Part shown: positions 6,466 to 11,809 of the stretch, one piece after another
How the letters are laid out: each line of letters begins with the position of its first letter
How positions within the stretch are numbered: position 1 is the stretch's first letter
From: Dehalococcoidia bacterium
GTDB lineage: Bacteria > Chloroflexota > Dehalococcoidia > Lucifugimonadales > Lucifugimonadaceae
Length of the DNA: 11,809 bases
Direction of reading: 5' to 3'
Assembly (NCBI GenBank): GCA_028278465.1
Contig: JANQEF010000165.1
Span: 1-11,809 of the forward strand
Translations under genes and position numbers: made by a program
Notes under the pieces: model-generated
Databases searched by the model: none
Seen by the model: only the letters and a program-made list of their open reading frames with translations
Told to the model about the DNA's origin: nothing

Positions 6466-7329
6466 TTAAACCTCGCTTTCAAACGACAGGCCGTCGTAGG
6501 CGAGCTGGATGTCCAGCCCCTCCGAGTCCTTCAACTTCGCCAGCTCCGCGTTCACCGGCTCATGACCGATGTCATGCGCCATATCGGTCAGCAGCGTTCG
6601 AGGCGGCCGCAAGTGGCGCGCCACATCCACCGCCTCCTCCAGCGTCAGGTGCGAGCCATGCGTCCGGCCCGGCCGCAGCGCATCCAGCACCAGCACCTCA
6701 CAGCCATCCATCAGCGTCTCCGTCGACTCCGGGATGGCCGAAACATCCGGGATGTAGCACACGTCGCCGATCCTGTACCCGTTCGTTGAAAACCCGTGGC
6801 CGTGCTCAACCGGCAGCGGCACGAACCGCACGCCCAGCACATCGAATGGCTCATCGCCCACCTCCACCACATCCAGCCGCGCCACGCCGCCGCCACTCAT
6901 CTTGATCGACGGGTCCAGCAGGTAGAAGTGTGTCTTCGACAGCATCGGCAGGTCTTCGCTGCGTACGTACAGCGGCATGGAACTGCGCGTCGACATCGTC
7001 CAGTCACGGAGGTCGTCCAGCCCGGCCACCGCGTCGGCGTGAGCATGAGTCAAAACCACTGCATCCAGCTTCGTCACGCCGAACTCCGGGAACCAGTCGA
7101 GACATGCCTCGTAGAACGACTTACCGGCATCGATCACGATGTTCACCCGCGATCCGTAGTGCCCTTCGGCCTGCACCAGCAGCGACGTGTTTCGGCGGCG
7201 GTTCTTCGAGCCGGGGCGTCGCGAATCGAGGCACACCGCGCAGTCAGGCGGCTGCTTTGAAAGGCAGGTGACGCGCGGCACGCGCTCAGATGTGCCGGTG
7301 CCGAGAAACACGAACCTGGCGGTTGACAT
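6466..7329 (-). CDS. MBL-fold metallo-hydrolase, PhnP-like (COG1235 group)
   Basis: A metallo-beta-lactamase-fold phosphodiesterase-type hydrolase of unknown substrate. It begins with FLGTGTSERVPRVTCL, followed by a cysteine cluster (Cys22, Cys30, Cys33) like the structural zinc site of PhnP. The metal centre contains IVIDAG (64-69) and THAHADAVAGLDDLR (94-108), then PLPVEHGHGFSTNGYRIG, YIPDVSAIPE, HGSHLTLEEAVDVARHLRP and TDMAHDIGHE. The usual HxHxDH has Ala in place of the last His (His95, His97, Asp99, Ala100); as I recall, the same DA form is found in plant and fungal members of this group, so it is probably a subfamily trait rather than damage. No phosphonate genes are nearby, so a C-P lyase role is not supported. 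ATG 7329 gives the family-typical N-terminus; no close ribosome binding site is seen (GGAGAG about 15 bases upstream). It is transcribed divergently from the aldolase gene. Confidence 0.9.
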   Translation of the reverse strand: MSTARFVFLGTGTSERVPRVTCLSKQPPDCAVCLDSRRPGSKNRRRNTSLLVQAEGHYGSRVNIVIDAGKSFYEACLDWFPEFGVTKLDAVVLTHAHADAVAGLDDLRDWTMSTRSSMPLYVRSEDLPMLSKTHFYLLDPSIKMSGGGVARLDVVEVGDEPFDVLGVRFVPLPVEHGHGFSTNGYRIGDVCYIPDVSAIPESTETLMDGCEVLVLDALRPGRTHGSHLTLEEAVDVARHLRPPRTLLTDMAHDIGHEPVNAELAKLKDSEGLDIQLAYDGLSFESEV

Positions 7330-7447
7330 CGGCTGAGGATACCGCTCTCCCGCCGGTCCGCCGCGTCACACCGCTGCCACGTATAAACTCATGCGCCGAA
7401 ACACCGGAGATAGATCATCCAGCGCGGCGCGCCCGCGTCCCGTTCGC

Positions 7448-7454
7448 AGGAGAA
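7448..7454 (+). promoter_or_regulatory. Ribosome binding site AGGAGAA of the aldolase gene
   Basis: AGGAGAA lies four bases before ATG 7459 and fixes this start. The 129-bp divergent gap (7330-7458) also holds TATAAA at 7382-7387, a possible -10 box without a recognisable -35 partner. No repeats of the kind seen in the other gaps occur here. Confidence 0.7.
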
Positions 7455-7458
7455 GAAC

Positions 7459-8223
7459 ATGCCACAGCTCGGCAACCTGAAGAAGCGACTGCAGGCAGGC
7501 GAAGTGGTCGTCGGGCCGTTCGTCATCATCCCGTCCGTCCCGCTCGTCGACACGCTCGGCTATGCAGGCATGGACTTCTGCATCATCGACACCGAACACG
7601 GCCCTGTCTCGCAGGAATCGGCCACCGATCTCGTGATCGCGGCGCAGGGAACAGGCGTCGCGCCGATCATTCGCGTCGGCGACAACGACGAGCGGCTGAT
7701 CCTGCGTGCGCTGGATATTGGCGCGGACGGCGTTCAGGTGCCGCAGATCAACAACATCGACGACGCCAACAAGGTGGTGCATGCGGCCAAGTATTCGCCG
7801 ATGGGCGAGCGCGGCCTATCGATCTTCACCCGCGCCGGCGACTACTTCGTGAACCAGGGCGAAGGCCACACCGACAGGCAGAACGCCGAGACGATGGTCG
7901 TGGTGCACATCGAGGGGCAGCGCGGGCTGAACAACCTCGACGAGATCATGACAGTCGATGGCATCGATGTGCTGTTCCTCGGGCCTTACGATATTTCGCA
8001 GTCGCTGGGCATGCCGGGCGATGTGCGCAACCCGAAGGTGGAGGATGCGCTGAAGGAGGCGGCGGGCAAGGCGCGGGCACAGGGCAGGGCGGTCGGCTCG
8101 TACGCGAAGGACGTCGAGATGGGCAGGTGGCTAATCGACCTGGGAGTGCAGTACCTGTCGATCAACGTAGACGCCACGATCTACATGCAGGCCTGCGAGC
8201 AGATAGCGAAGGCGCTAAAGTAG
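7459..8223 (+). CDS. HpcH/HpaI-family (class II, pyruvate-dependent) aldolase
   Basis: A metal-dependent aldolase that cleaves 2-keto-(3-deoxy) acids to pyruvate and an aldehyde; cytoplasmic. Length (254 residues) is normal. Family marks: IIDTEHGP with the catalytic-type His47, PIIRV with Arg72 (pyruvate binding), RALDIGADGVQVPQI (83-97), SPMGERG (113-119), Glu152 in VVHIEGQRGLNNLDEI and Asp178 in FLGPYDISQSLG as the two metal ligands. Candidates within the family are 2-keto-3-deoxy-L-rhamnonate aldolase and 4-hydroxy-2-oxoheptanedioate aldolase; the sequence does not decide. A rhamnonate-dehydratase-like gene lies about 2 kb to the right, which favours an acid-sugar substrate but is only circumstantial. 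The start has a good ribosome binding site. A strong hairpin follows 14 bases after the stop. Confidence 0.92.
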   Translation: MPQLGNLKKRLQAGEVVVGPFVIIPSVPLVDTLGYAGMDFCIIDTEHGPVSQESATDLVIAAQGTGVAPIIRVGDNDERLILRALDIGADGVQVPQINNIDDANKVVHAAKYSPMGERGLSIFTRAGDYFVNQGEGHTDRQNAETMVVVHIEGQRGLNNLDEIMTVDGIDVLFLGPYDISQSLGMPGDVRNPKVEDALKEAAGKARAQGRAVGSYAKDVEMGRWLIDLGVQYLSINVDATIYMQACEQIAKALK

Positions 8224-8237
8224 GGCATGGGATCCTC

Positions 8238-8268
8238 CTCCCTCGGGTGCCCTCTGGGCGCCAGGGAG
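8238..8268 (+). terminator. 13-bp bulged hairpin after the aldolase gene (family C copy 3)
   Basis: CTCCCT (8238-8243) pairs with AGGGAG (8263-8268), and GGTGCCC (8246-8252) with GGGCGCC (8256-8262, one G-U pair) around the loop TCT, with a two-base CG bulge on the left side. It starts 14 bases after the stop and probably ends or protects the aldolase mRNA, though only TT follows. The stretch to 8281, read on the minus strand, is a copy of the family C repeat at 8573-8619. Confidence 0.5.
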
Positions 8269-8295
8269 TTAGAGGGTGGAGTGGTTGTCTTGTTC

Positions 8296-8356
8296 TGGTA
8301 GGGGCGCGCCCGCAAGCGGGCACCCGGCTGCGCCCGGTCCCGGCAGAGCCGGGACG
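8296..8356 (+). repeat. Structured repeat, family D copy 2
   Basis: Starts TGGTAGGGGCG, carries the arm pair GCCCGC-AA-GCGGGC, then CTGCGCCCGGTCCCG, and ends in the 8-bp hairpin GTCCCGGC-AGA-GCCGGGAC (8337-8355). Compared with copy 1 (6152-6198), two base pairs of the end hairpin changed on both sides and pairing is kept. Bases 8306-8326 recur exactly at 8586-8606. Confidence 0.7.
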
Positions 8357-8376
8357 ACGAAACCGCGCGTACCCTT

Positions 8377-8396
8377 CCCTTCGACTACGCTCAGGG
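8377..8396 (+). repeat. 20-bp repeat CCCTTCGACTACGCTCAGGG
   Basis: Minimal form of the CTTCGACT/GCTCAGG family; imperfect palindrome. The copy at 10053-10072 is its reverse complement with one difference. A related form, CCCTTCGACAAGCTCAGGAT, is at 8537-8556. Confidence 0.75.
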
Positions 8397-8422
8397 GCGG
8401 GCTAGCTCAGGATGGCGTTCTT

Positions 8423-8443
8423 CCTTCTCCCAGCGGGAGAAGG
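8423..8443 (+). repeat. 9-bp hairpin CCTTCTCCC-AGC-GGGAGAAGG
   Basis: A perfect 9-bp inverted repeat with a three-base loop, in the convergent gap between the aldolase and GNAT genes. Strings of this type are common intergenic repeats in GC-rich bacteria. It could act as a transcription barrier in either direction, but there is no T-run. Confidence 0.6.
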
Positions 8444-8478
8444 TGCAGGATGAGGGAGAAGCAGTCTCACATTGACCA

Positions 8479-8524
8479 GTCAGATCCCTCGATCCGCAAG
8501 CGTGTACCCCGCGGTCTGGATGAC
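8479..8524 (-). repeat. Module A repeat, long 46-bp version
   Basis: On the + strand starts GTCAGATCCCTCGATCCGC and ends GGTCTGGATGAC. Ends match the 30-bp module A at 6079-6108 in reverse; the middle is 16 bases longer. Confidence 0.65.
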
Positions 8525-8536
8525 AAGGGCCAGCCA

Positions 8537-8558
8537 CCCTTCGACAAGCTCAGGATGG
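8537..8558 (+). repeat. CCCTTCGACAAGCTCAGGAT repeat
   Basis: Member of the CTTCGAC/GCTCAGG family (see 8377-8396). GCTCAGGATGGCGT recurs at 8405-8418, next to the 8377 copy. Confidence 0.6.
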
Positions 8559-8572
8559 CGTCACTACCGACC

Positions 8573-8619
8573 CTCCCTCTAACTCGCGCCCGCAAGCGGG
8601 CACCCGAAGCTGGGAGAGA
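8573..8619 (+). repeat. Nested-hairpin repeat, family C copy 2
   Basis: Bounded by CTCCC (8573-8577) and GGGAG (8612-8616), with inner arms GCCCGC and GCGGGC and the tail GGGCACCCGAAGCTGGGAG, close to the copy at 6326-6367. In inverted relation to 8238-8281 (shared CCCTCTAACTC, GCGCCC and GGGCACCCGA). Confidence 0.65.
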
Positions 8620-8627
8620 GGATGGGT

Positions 8628-8673
8628 CATGACGCCGGAGGCGGCACCGGGCGCAGCAAGCGGCGCCCCTGCC
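8628..8673 (-). repeat. Structured repeat, family D copy 4
   Basis: On the minus strand: GGCAGGGGCGCC, then GCTTGCTGCGCCCGGT exactly as in copy 1 (except its last box), then a short GCCG/CGGC hairpin. It is degenerate compared with copies 1 and 2. It ends about 20 bases from the stop codon of the GNAT fusion gene. Confidence 0.55.
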
Positions 8674-8693
8674 GTACGGGCGGCCCACACCCC

Positions 8694-9662
8694 TCAGTAG
8701 CTCTTCCTGAACTCGGTCTTGTGGCAGCGTGGGCATGGCGGGATGCGGCCCGAGTCGCGGAACCGCATCTGCGATTCGCACGACGTACATGTCAACGTGC
8801 CCGGCCCCGTCACCTCGCCAGTCTCGAACTTCAGCGGCGCCTCCAGGCGGTCGCTCAGCCTCGACAGCCCCGAGCTTGCCCTGTCGAACGCCTCAGCGGC
8901 CAGCGCCATGAAACCGTGCCGCACCCGTGACGGCCGCAACCTGTCCCTGACCAACTCCCTCGCCCGCTCCCGGTTCTCGGAAAAACTGAACAGGTCGCGG
9001 CGCACATAACCAGATGCCCGCTCGATCTGCTCAGACGTGAACTCGCCCGCCGTGCTCGTCAACTCCTGCGCACGCTGCAGCGCCGTGTTCAAAGCCTCGC
9101 CACCGCGGTCCTGAGTCCGCTGCAGTTGTTCCGAGACGCGGGAGACGATGGCGTCGTACGCCCGCTTCTCCCCGGCGTCGTCTACAGAACTGGCCGAATC
9201 CGCGTCGCCGACCTGCTTCACGAAGACTCGCACCGCGGCGCCATCGAACCCGAGTGATCGCAGGAACTTCGCATCACGCCTGTCATACGCCAGCAACGCG
9301 GCGAACACCTGCTCGATCCCCTCGTTCTCGCACTGCGCCATCAGCGAATTGACCAGCGCAGTCCCGACGTTCTTGTGCCGGTGGTCCGGGTGCACCGCGA
9401 TCGCGACAATCCTCGCTCCCGGCGGCAGTCCGTAGACAGTCGACTGCCGCTCCGAAAACAGGAAGCCGATGAGCCTGTCGTCCTCTTCTGCGACGAAACA
9501 GCCCCACGGCGGGTATGGAAGCGCCTCCATCTCGACGATCGCGAGAAATCGGTCGATATAGGTGTTCCAGGTGGCGGAGCGGTCCGGTCCGAGGATCTTT
9601 TCGTCGAGCCTGCGGACGGCCTCTGCGTCGGCCTGGGAAAGTGGACGGATGAGCATCGGCAT
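8694..9662 (-). CDS. GNAT acetyltransferase fused to YbeL/DUF1451-type zinc-ribbon domain
   Basis: Residues about 5-150 form a GNAT N-acetyltransferase domain: IRPLSQADAEAVRRLDEKIL at the start, FVAEEDDRLIGFLFSE, and acetyl-CoA-binding motif A VAIAVHPDHRHKNVGTALVN (86-105), followed by LRSLGF. After a charged linker (about 155-170) the C-terminal half resembles the DUF1451 family (E. coli YbeL): a helical segment with GEFTSEQIERASGYVRRDLF, then FETGEVTGPGTLTC and a zinc ribbon with CTSC (Cys292, Cys295) and CPRC (Cys310, Cys313), ending KTEFRKSY. All four zinc ligands are present. The substrate is unknown; a protein or nucleic-acid-bound amine is possible if the ribbon recruits the target. 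ATG 9662 has GAAAGG four bases upstream; ATG 9656 with ten-base spacing is an alternative. No partner operon gene is obvious. Confidence 0.85.
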   Translation of the reverse strand: MPMLIRPLSQADAEAVRRLDEKILGPDRSATWNTYIDRFLAIVEMEALPYPPWGCFVAEEDDRLIGFLFSERQSTVYGLPPGARIVAIAVHPDHRHKNVGTALVNSLMAQCENEGIEQVFAALLAYDRRDAKFLRSLGFDGAAVRVFVKQVGDADSASSVDDAGEKRAYDAIVSRVSEQLQRTQDRGGEALNTALQRAQELTSTAGEFTSEQIERASGYVRRDLFSFSENRERARELVRDRLRPSRVRHGFMALAAEAFDRASSGLSRLSDRLEAPLKFETGEVTGPGTLTCTSCESQMRFRDSGRIPPCPRCHKTEFRKSY

Positions 9663-9767
9663 TCAGCCTTTCAGCGTCGCTTCAACGTGTGTTCAGTGAT
9701 ACGACGGCGGGGTCAGCCGGGTTCGAAGGCTAATAGGCACTGCGGCGGCGCACAACCGTACGATCTG

Positions 9768-10037
9768 TCAGTTTCGTGTGCCCTGCCGGGAGAGCAGGAC
9801 GCCGGCGATCTGGCCGCCGATGATGCCGACGATCAGGCCGATGAAGTCGCGGAAGATGGCGTACCAGGCGACTCCTAGCGCAGCGCCGCTCCAGACGCCG
9901 ACATGGTAGCCGTAGCGGAAATACCACGGCCGCTGGTCGACGATGATCGGCTCGTTGCGGGACGTCGACCGCTGGCTCGCAGTCTGCTGGTTCGCTGCCC
10001 GGCGCCTGCGCTCTTTTCTACGCTGCTGTCGTGACAT
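9768..10037 (-). CDS. Small two-helix membrane protein, function unknown
   Basis: 89 residues. The first 28 are very basic and polar (SRQQRRKERRRRAANQQ), predicted cytoplasmic. Two hydrophobic stretches follow, about 44-63 (YHVGVWSGAALGVAWYAIF) and 66-83, the second Gly-rich with helix-packing spacing (GLIVGIIGGQIAGVLL). The pattern fits a small inner-membrane protein; no family is recognised. No ribosome binding site is seen before ATG 10037, and a repeat (10053-10072) begins 16 bases upstream, so expression may depend on sequences altered by the repeat. It lies 105 bp upstream of the GNAT fusion gene on the same strand. Confidence 0.55.
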   Translation of the reverse strand: MSRQQRRKERRRRAANQQTASQRSTSRNEPIIVDQRPWYFRYGYHVGVWSGAALGVAWYAIFRDFIGLIVGIIGGQIAGVLLSRQGTRN

Positions 10038-10052
10038 GGGTTGGTCGGCGTT

Positions 10053-10072
10053 CCCTGAGCGAAGTCGAAGGG
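10053..10072 (-). repeat. 20-bp CTTCGACT/GCTCAGG repeat
   Basis: Reads CCCTGAGCGAAGTCGAAGGG on the + strand, the reverse complement of 8377-8396 with one mismatch. Just upstream of the small membrane protein start. Confidence 0.7.
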
Positions 10073-10090
10073 CCTCTTCTGTAGAAAACT

Positions 10091-10105
10091 CATCCTGTCA
10101 GGATG
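10091..10105. repeat. Perfect palindrome CATCCTG-T-CAGGATG
   Basis: Two 7-base arms around a single central base, so it is a better candidate for a protein-binding dyad or cruciform than for an RNA hairpin. A one-sided relative, CTGACAGGATG, is at 6258-6268. Confidence 0.5.
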
Positions 10106-10124
10106 GGGTGTACGTGCCAGAGAT

Positions 10125-10153
10125 CCTTCGACTCCGTTTTCACTCCGCTCAGG
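10125..10153 (+). repeat. CTTCGACT/GCTCAGG repeat with internal duplication
   Basis: CCTTCGACTCCG, then TTTTC, then ACTCCGCTCAGG: the ACTCCG of the core is present twice. Compare 8377-8396. Confidence 0.65.
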
Positions 10154-10163
10154 CAACACAGGC

Positions 10164-10182
10164 GTCCCGATAGCATCGGGAG
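10164..10182 (+). repeat. Hairpin TCCCGAT-AGC-ATCGGGA
   Basis: Seven-base-pair perfect hairpin (10165-10171 with 10175-10181), matching the end hairpin of family D copy 1 (6179-6197) with a different loop, without the upstream TGGTAGG part. Confidence 0.6.
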
Positions 10183-10217
10183 CATGCGCCTGATTGCGGG
10201 CGCGTCACCGCCGACCT

Positions 10218-10294
10218 GTCATTCTGAACTCGATTCAGAATCTCTCGGGCGCCCGTCCGGCATTGGTCAGATCTCTCCCTTCGGTCGAGATGAC
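10218..10294 (+). repeat. 77-bp composite palindromic element, copy 2
   Basis: Module B (10218-10244) differs from copy 1 at one loop base; its hairpin ATTCTGAA-CTCGA-TTCAGAAT is intact. A 21-bp spacer of unrelated sequence (10245-10265) precedes reversed module A (10266-10294), which ends GAGATGAC. Outer ends GTCAT and ATGAC are inverted. Located between the start of the small membrane protein gene and the end of the enolase-superfamily gene. Confidence 0.85.
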
Positions 10295-10326
10295 AGGGTG
10301 GCCGGGCGAGATGGCACAAGATCAGT

Positions 10327-11376
10327 TCACAGCATATCCTCGTTCGGCTCAACCCCGAATCCGGGGCTATCGCTCACCTCCAGGTAGCCGTCCGTCGCCA
10401 CCGGCTCGCCCAGCCAAAGCTCATCCCGGTCCCCGCCTCTCGTTCCCGGCAAAACCTCGCCAAAGTCCTCACACCCGGACGCAGCGATCAGGTGAAGGCC
10501 CCAGACCTCGCCGCCGCGGTGCGGCACAATCTGCGCCCCGGCCTCCACGCCCATCTCGACGATGCGCAGCCCGGCCGTGATCCCGCCGCACCAGGTGATA
10601 TCCGGCTGCCACACTTCATAAGCTCCGGTGCGGGCCACATCTGCGAAGCCAACGTGCGTGAACTCGTGCTCGCCGCCGGCAATCAGAGTCGGCTTCACAA
10701 GCGCCCTGAGCGCTGCATTCGCATCGAGATCGTCAGGCGTCAACACATCCTCGAACCAGTGGACATCGAACTCCGCCAGCCGCTTCGCCATCTCGACAGT
10801 CACGTCGCTGTCCCAGCTCATGTACACGTCGAACATGATCTCCGCTCCGGGACCGAACAGCTCTCGTGCCCGGCGTGCGGCTGCCACCGCCGAGTCGTGG
10901 TCGGCCGGCGAGCCTGTCCAGCGGTGCGGCATCTTGTGAGCGGTGAAGCCGAGCTCTGCGTACCACTCCGAGTCGGTCCCGGTGGCGTAAGCGCGAACGC
11001 GCTCCTTTTTCACGCCGCCCAGCAGCTCAGCGACCGGCTTCCGCTCGGCTTTGCCCAGCGTGTCCCACAACGCAAGGTCGACACCGCTCAGCGCCATGAT
11101 CGCTACGCCCTTGCGGCCGTACGGGATGCTCGCCTCGTACAGCTCGTCCCAGGTCGCGGCGATATCAGCCACAGAGCTAAGCTCCCGGCCCTCCAGCACC
11201 TCGGCGAAGTGGCCGTTCACTACCTCGACCGCCGCGCGCCCGCCTCCGCCGTAGCCGAACCCGGTGACGCCGACGTCGGTCTCGACGCGCACCACGATCT
11301 GCCAGAGGTTGGTGCGCCACGATTTCACGACGTTCCGGTAGCGCGGGTAGACGGCCGAAACGGACCTGATCTTCAA
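10327..11376 (-). CDS. Enolase-superfamily dehydratase, L-rhamnonate-dehydratase-like
   Basis: A mandelate racemase/muconate lactonizing-type enzyme: Mg-dependent abstraction of the proton next to a carboxylate, here probably dehydration of a sugar acid to a 2-keto-3-deoxy acid. The N-terminal cap has YGRKGVAIMALSGVDLALWD and PVAELLGG. In the barrel: GFTAHKMPHRW (Lys148), metal ligands Asp183 (MFDVYMSWD), Glu209 (WFEDVL) and Glu236 (GGEHEFT), then the general-base pair Asp259 (QPDITWCGG) and His286 (PHRGGEVWG). These strings, especially KMP..W, DVYMSWD and QPDITWCGG, point to the L-rhamnonate dehydratase group; the substrate is not proven. Length (349) is slightly short for that group. The start is TTG at 11376, supported by GGAGG nine bases upstream. 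The aldolase at 7459 is a plausible next step. Confidence 0.9.
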   Translation of the reverse strand: MKIRSVSAVYPRYRNVVKSWRTNLWQIVVRVETDVGVTGFGYGGGGRAAVEVVNGHFAEVLEGRELSSVADIAATWDELYEASIPYGRKGVAIMALSGVDLALWDTLGKAERKPVAELLGGVKKERVRAYATGTDSEWYAELGFTAHKMPHRWTGSPADHDSAVAAARRARELFGPGAEIMFDVYMSWDSDVTVEMAKRLAEFDVHWFEDVLTPDDLDANAALRALVKPTLIAGGEHEFTHVGFADVARTGAYEVWQPDITWCGGITAGLRIVEMGVEAGAQIVPHRGGEVWGLHLIAASGCEDFGEVLPGTRGGDRDELWLGEPVATDGYLEVSDSPGFGVEPNEDML

Positions 11377-11385
11377 ATGAGAAAG

Positions 11386-11390
11386 CCTCC
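11386..11390 (-). promoter_or_regulatory. Ribosome binding site GGAGG for a TTG start
   Basis: GGAGG on the minus strand, nine bases before TTG 11376. It decides the start: no in-frame ATG or GTG of similar quality lies near the conserved N-terminus. Confidence 0.75.
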
Positions 11391-11421
11391 GACTGCCCGC
11401 GGCCGGGTGGCCTGTGACAGC

Positions 11422-11438
11422 TGGAGGCTATTTAAGCA
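11422..11438 (-). promoter_or_regulatory. Leader motif TGCTTAAATAGCCTCCA, possible -10 region
   Basis: Read on the minus strand, 45 bases before the TTG start of the dehydratase gene. It equals the motif at 2301-2316 apart from one inserted G, and CACAGG follows shortly after in both. TTAAAT may serve as a -10 box; no good -35 box is apparent. The gap between the zinc-ribbon gene stop (11483) and this gene otherwise holds nothing recognised. Confidence 0.4.
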
Positions 11439-11482
11439 CGCATGACGCGCACGAACAGACGGGACGGCAGGTGAGCCGCGGG

Positions 11483-11677
11483 CTAGGCGGCCTGCTTCGA
11501 CCCGGCCGGGAGCGAAGTCACATCGTCTTGCAACTCACACATGACGTCGAAGAGGTGCGTATTGGCAGGCACAGACGAGACCTTGCCGCAGCGCAGGCAC
11601 TTAAGGCTCGCGGCCCGGTCATCCGTCTCGAGCGCCAGGTCTCCGTTGCAAACTGTGCAGCACTTGAAAAACAGCAT
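11483..11677 (-). CDS. Small zinc-ribbon protein
   Basis: 64 residues with two cysteine pairs, CTVC (7-10) and CLRC (27-30), separated by an acidic loop, the layout of a single zinc ribbon (CTVCNGDLALETDD...SLKCLRCGKV). The C-terminal third is polar with no motif. Such proteins bind nucleic acid or act as structural partners; no specific role can be given. ATG 11677 has AGGA seven bases upstream, a fair ribosome binding site. It lies between the dehydratase gene and a possible upstream gene end on the same strand. Confidence 0.7.
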   Translation of the reverse strand: MLFFKCCTVCNGDLALETDDRAASLKCLRCGKVSSVPANTHLFDVMCELQDDVTSLPAGSKQAA

Positions 11678-11719
11678 ATTGCGGTCCTGCGGGGAACGTC
11701 CCGCCGTGTCGAATCCCGT

Positions 11720-11809
11720 TCATGATCGAACCTTCCGACAACCGGTATCGTAGGCCCGCTCGATTTTCGGCAGGTCAGCGTTGAGGCAGTGTTGCGTGTG
11801 CCCGCCGTT
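11720..11809 (-). CDS. Possible C-terminal end of an unidentified gene
   Basis: From the right edge, the minus strand is open for 29 codons to a TGA at 11722-11720, reading NGGHTQHCLNADLPKIERAY and then DTGCRKVRS. The composition looks like a real protein end, and it stops 42 bases before the zinc-ribbon gene, as in an operon. A second minus-strand frame is also open here, so the call is weak. No family is recognised from so short a piece. Confidence 0.35.
   Translation of the reverse strand, partial: NGGHTQHCLNADLPKIERAYDTGCRKVRS

Noticed and set aside
6167..6469. Short open frames on + in the 6075-6465 gap
   Set aside because: They run through several repeat modules and hairpins and have no ribosome binding site or protein-like composition.
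7382..7387. TATAAA as a firm promoter of the aldolase gene
   Set aside because: No -35-like hexamer at 16-18 bases upstream; kept only as a possible -10 box in the gap description.
7290..8405. 371-codon open frame on + covering the aldolase gene in another frame
   Set aside because: Arg/Gly-rich low-information translation; the overlapping frame encodes a clear HpcH/HpaI aldolase with a good ribosome binding site.
8276..8632. 118-codon open frame on + in the 8224-8693 gap
   Set aside because: Built from repeat families C, D, A and the CTTCGACT repeat; typical translated repeat sequence.
9710..9735. GGGTTCGAA string resembling a tRNA T-arm
   Set aside because: Only a 4-bp AGCC/GGCT pair surrounds it, and no acceptor stem, anticodon arm or D-arm can be drawn from the neighbouring bases.
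9375..9878. 167-codon open frame on + across the GNAT/membrane-protein junction
   Set aside because: Lies opposite two minus-strand frames with better protein character and has no recognisable motif.
10492..11445. 317-codon open frame on + opposite the dehydratase gene
   Set aside because: Antisense shadow caused by high GC; the minus-strand frame has full enolase-superfamily motifs.

Overview
The window is GC-rich bacterial chromosome carrying nine recognisable protein genes and one fragment at the right edge. Gene content (secA, a PHP-type polX, a membrane 'Sensor' domain joined to a LuxR helix-turn-helix, an HpcH/HpaI aldolase, an enolase-superfamily dehydratase, small zinc-ribbon proteins) and intergenic gaps packed with short palindromic repeats suggest an uncultured Chloroflexota lineage (Dehalococcoidia or SAR202-like). 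That placement is an inference from gene style and repeats; no rRNA or other phylogenetic marker is complete here.

Left part (1-6074, all on +): the 3' part of secA, a 210 bp gap, a membrane-anchored LuxR-type regulator, then polX, whose start codon lies inside a perfect hairpin, and an unrecognised 264-residue protein whose start overlaps the end of polX by 17 bases. Middle part (6075-8693): two convergent gaps full of repeats flank a divergent pair, an MBL-fold hydrolase (-) and an HpcH/HpaI aldolase (+). Right part (8694-11809, all on -): a GNAT domain fused to a YbeL/DUF1451-type zinc-ribbon domain, a small two-helix membrane protein, a third repeat-filled gap, an L-rhamnonate-dehydratase-like enolase-superfamily protein with a TTG start and a strong ribosome binding site, a 64-residue zinc-ribbon protein, and what looks like the C-terminal end of another gene.

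Functionally the window mixes housekeeping (protein export, DNA repair) with catabolism. The aldolase and the dehydratase could be consecutive steps (acid-sugar dehydration, then retro-aldol cleavage to pyruvate plus an aldehyde), although they are about 2 kb apart on opposite strands. No phage, transposase, CRISPR or toxin-antitoxin genes are visible. The most unusual material is (i) a set of modular, structured intergenic repeats, including a 77-78 bp composite element present twice with a fixed 21 bp spacer and a hairpin family showing compensatory base changes; (ii) two uncommon domain fusions; (iii) the hairpin over the polX start; and (iv) a 16-17 base motif shared by the leaders of two distant genes.
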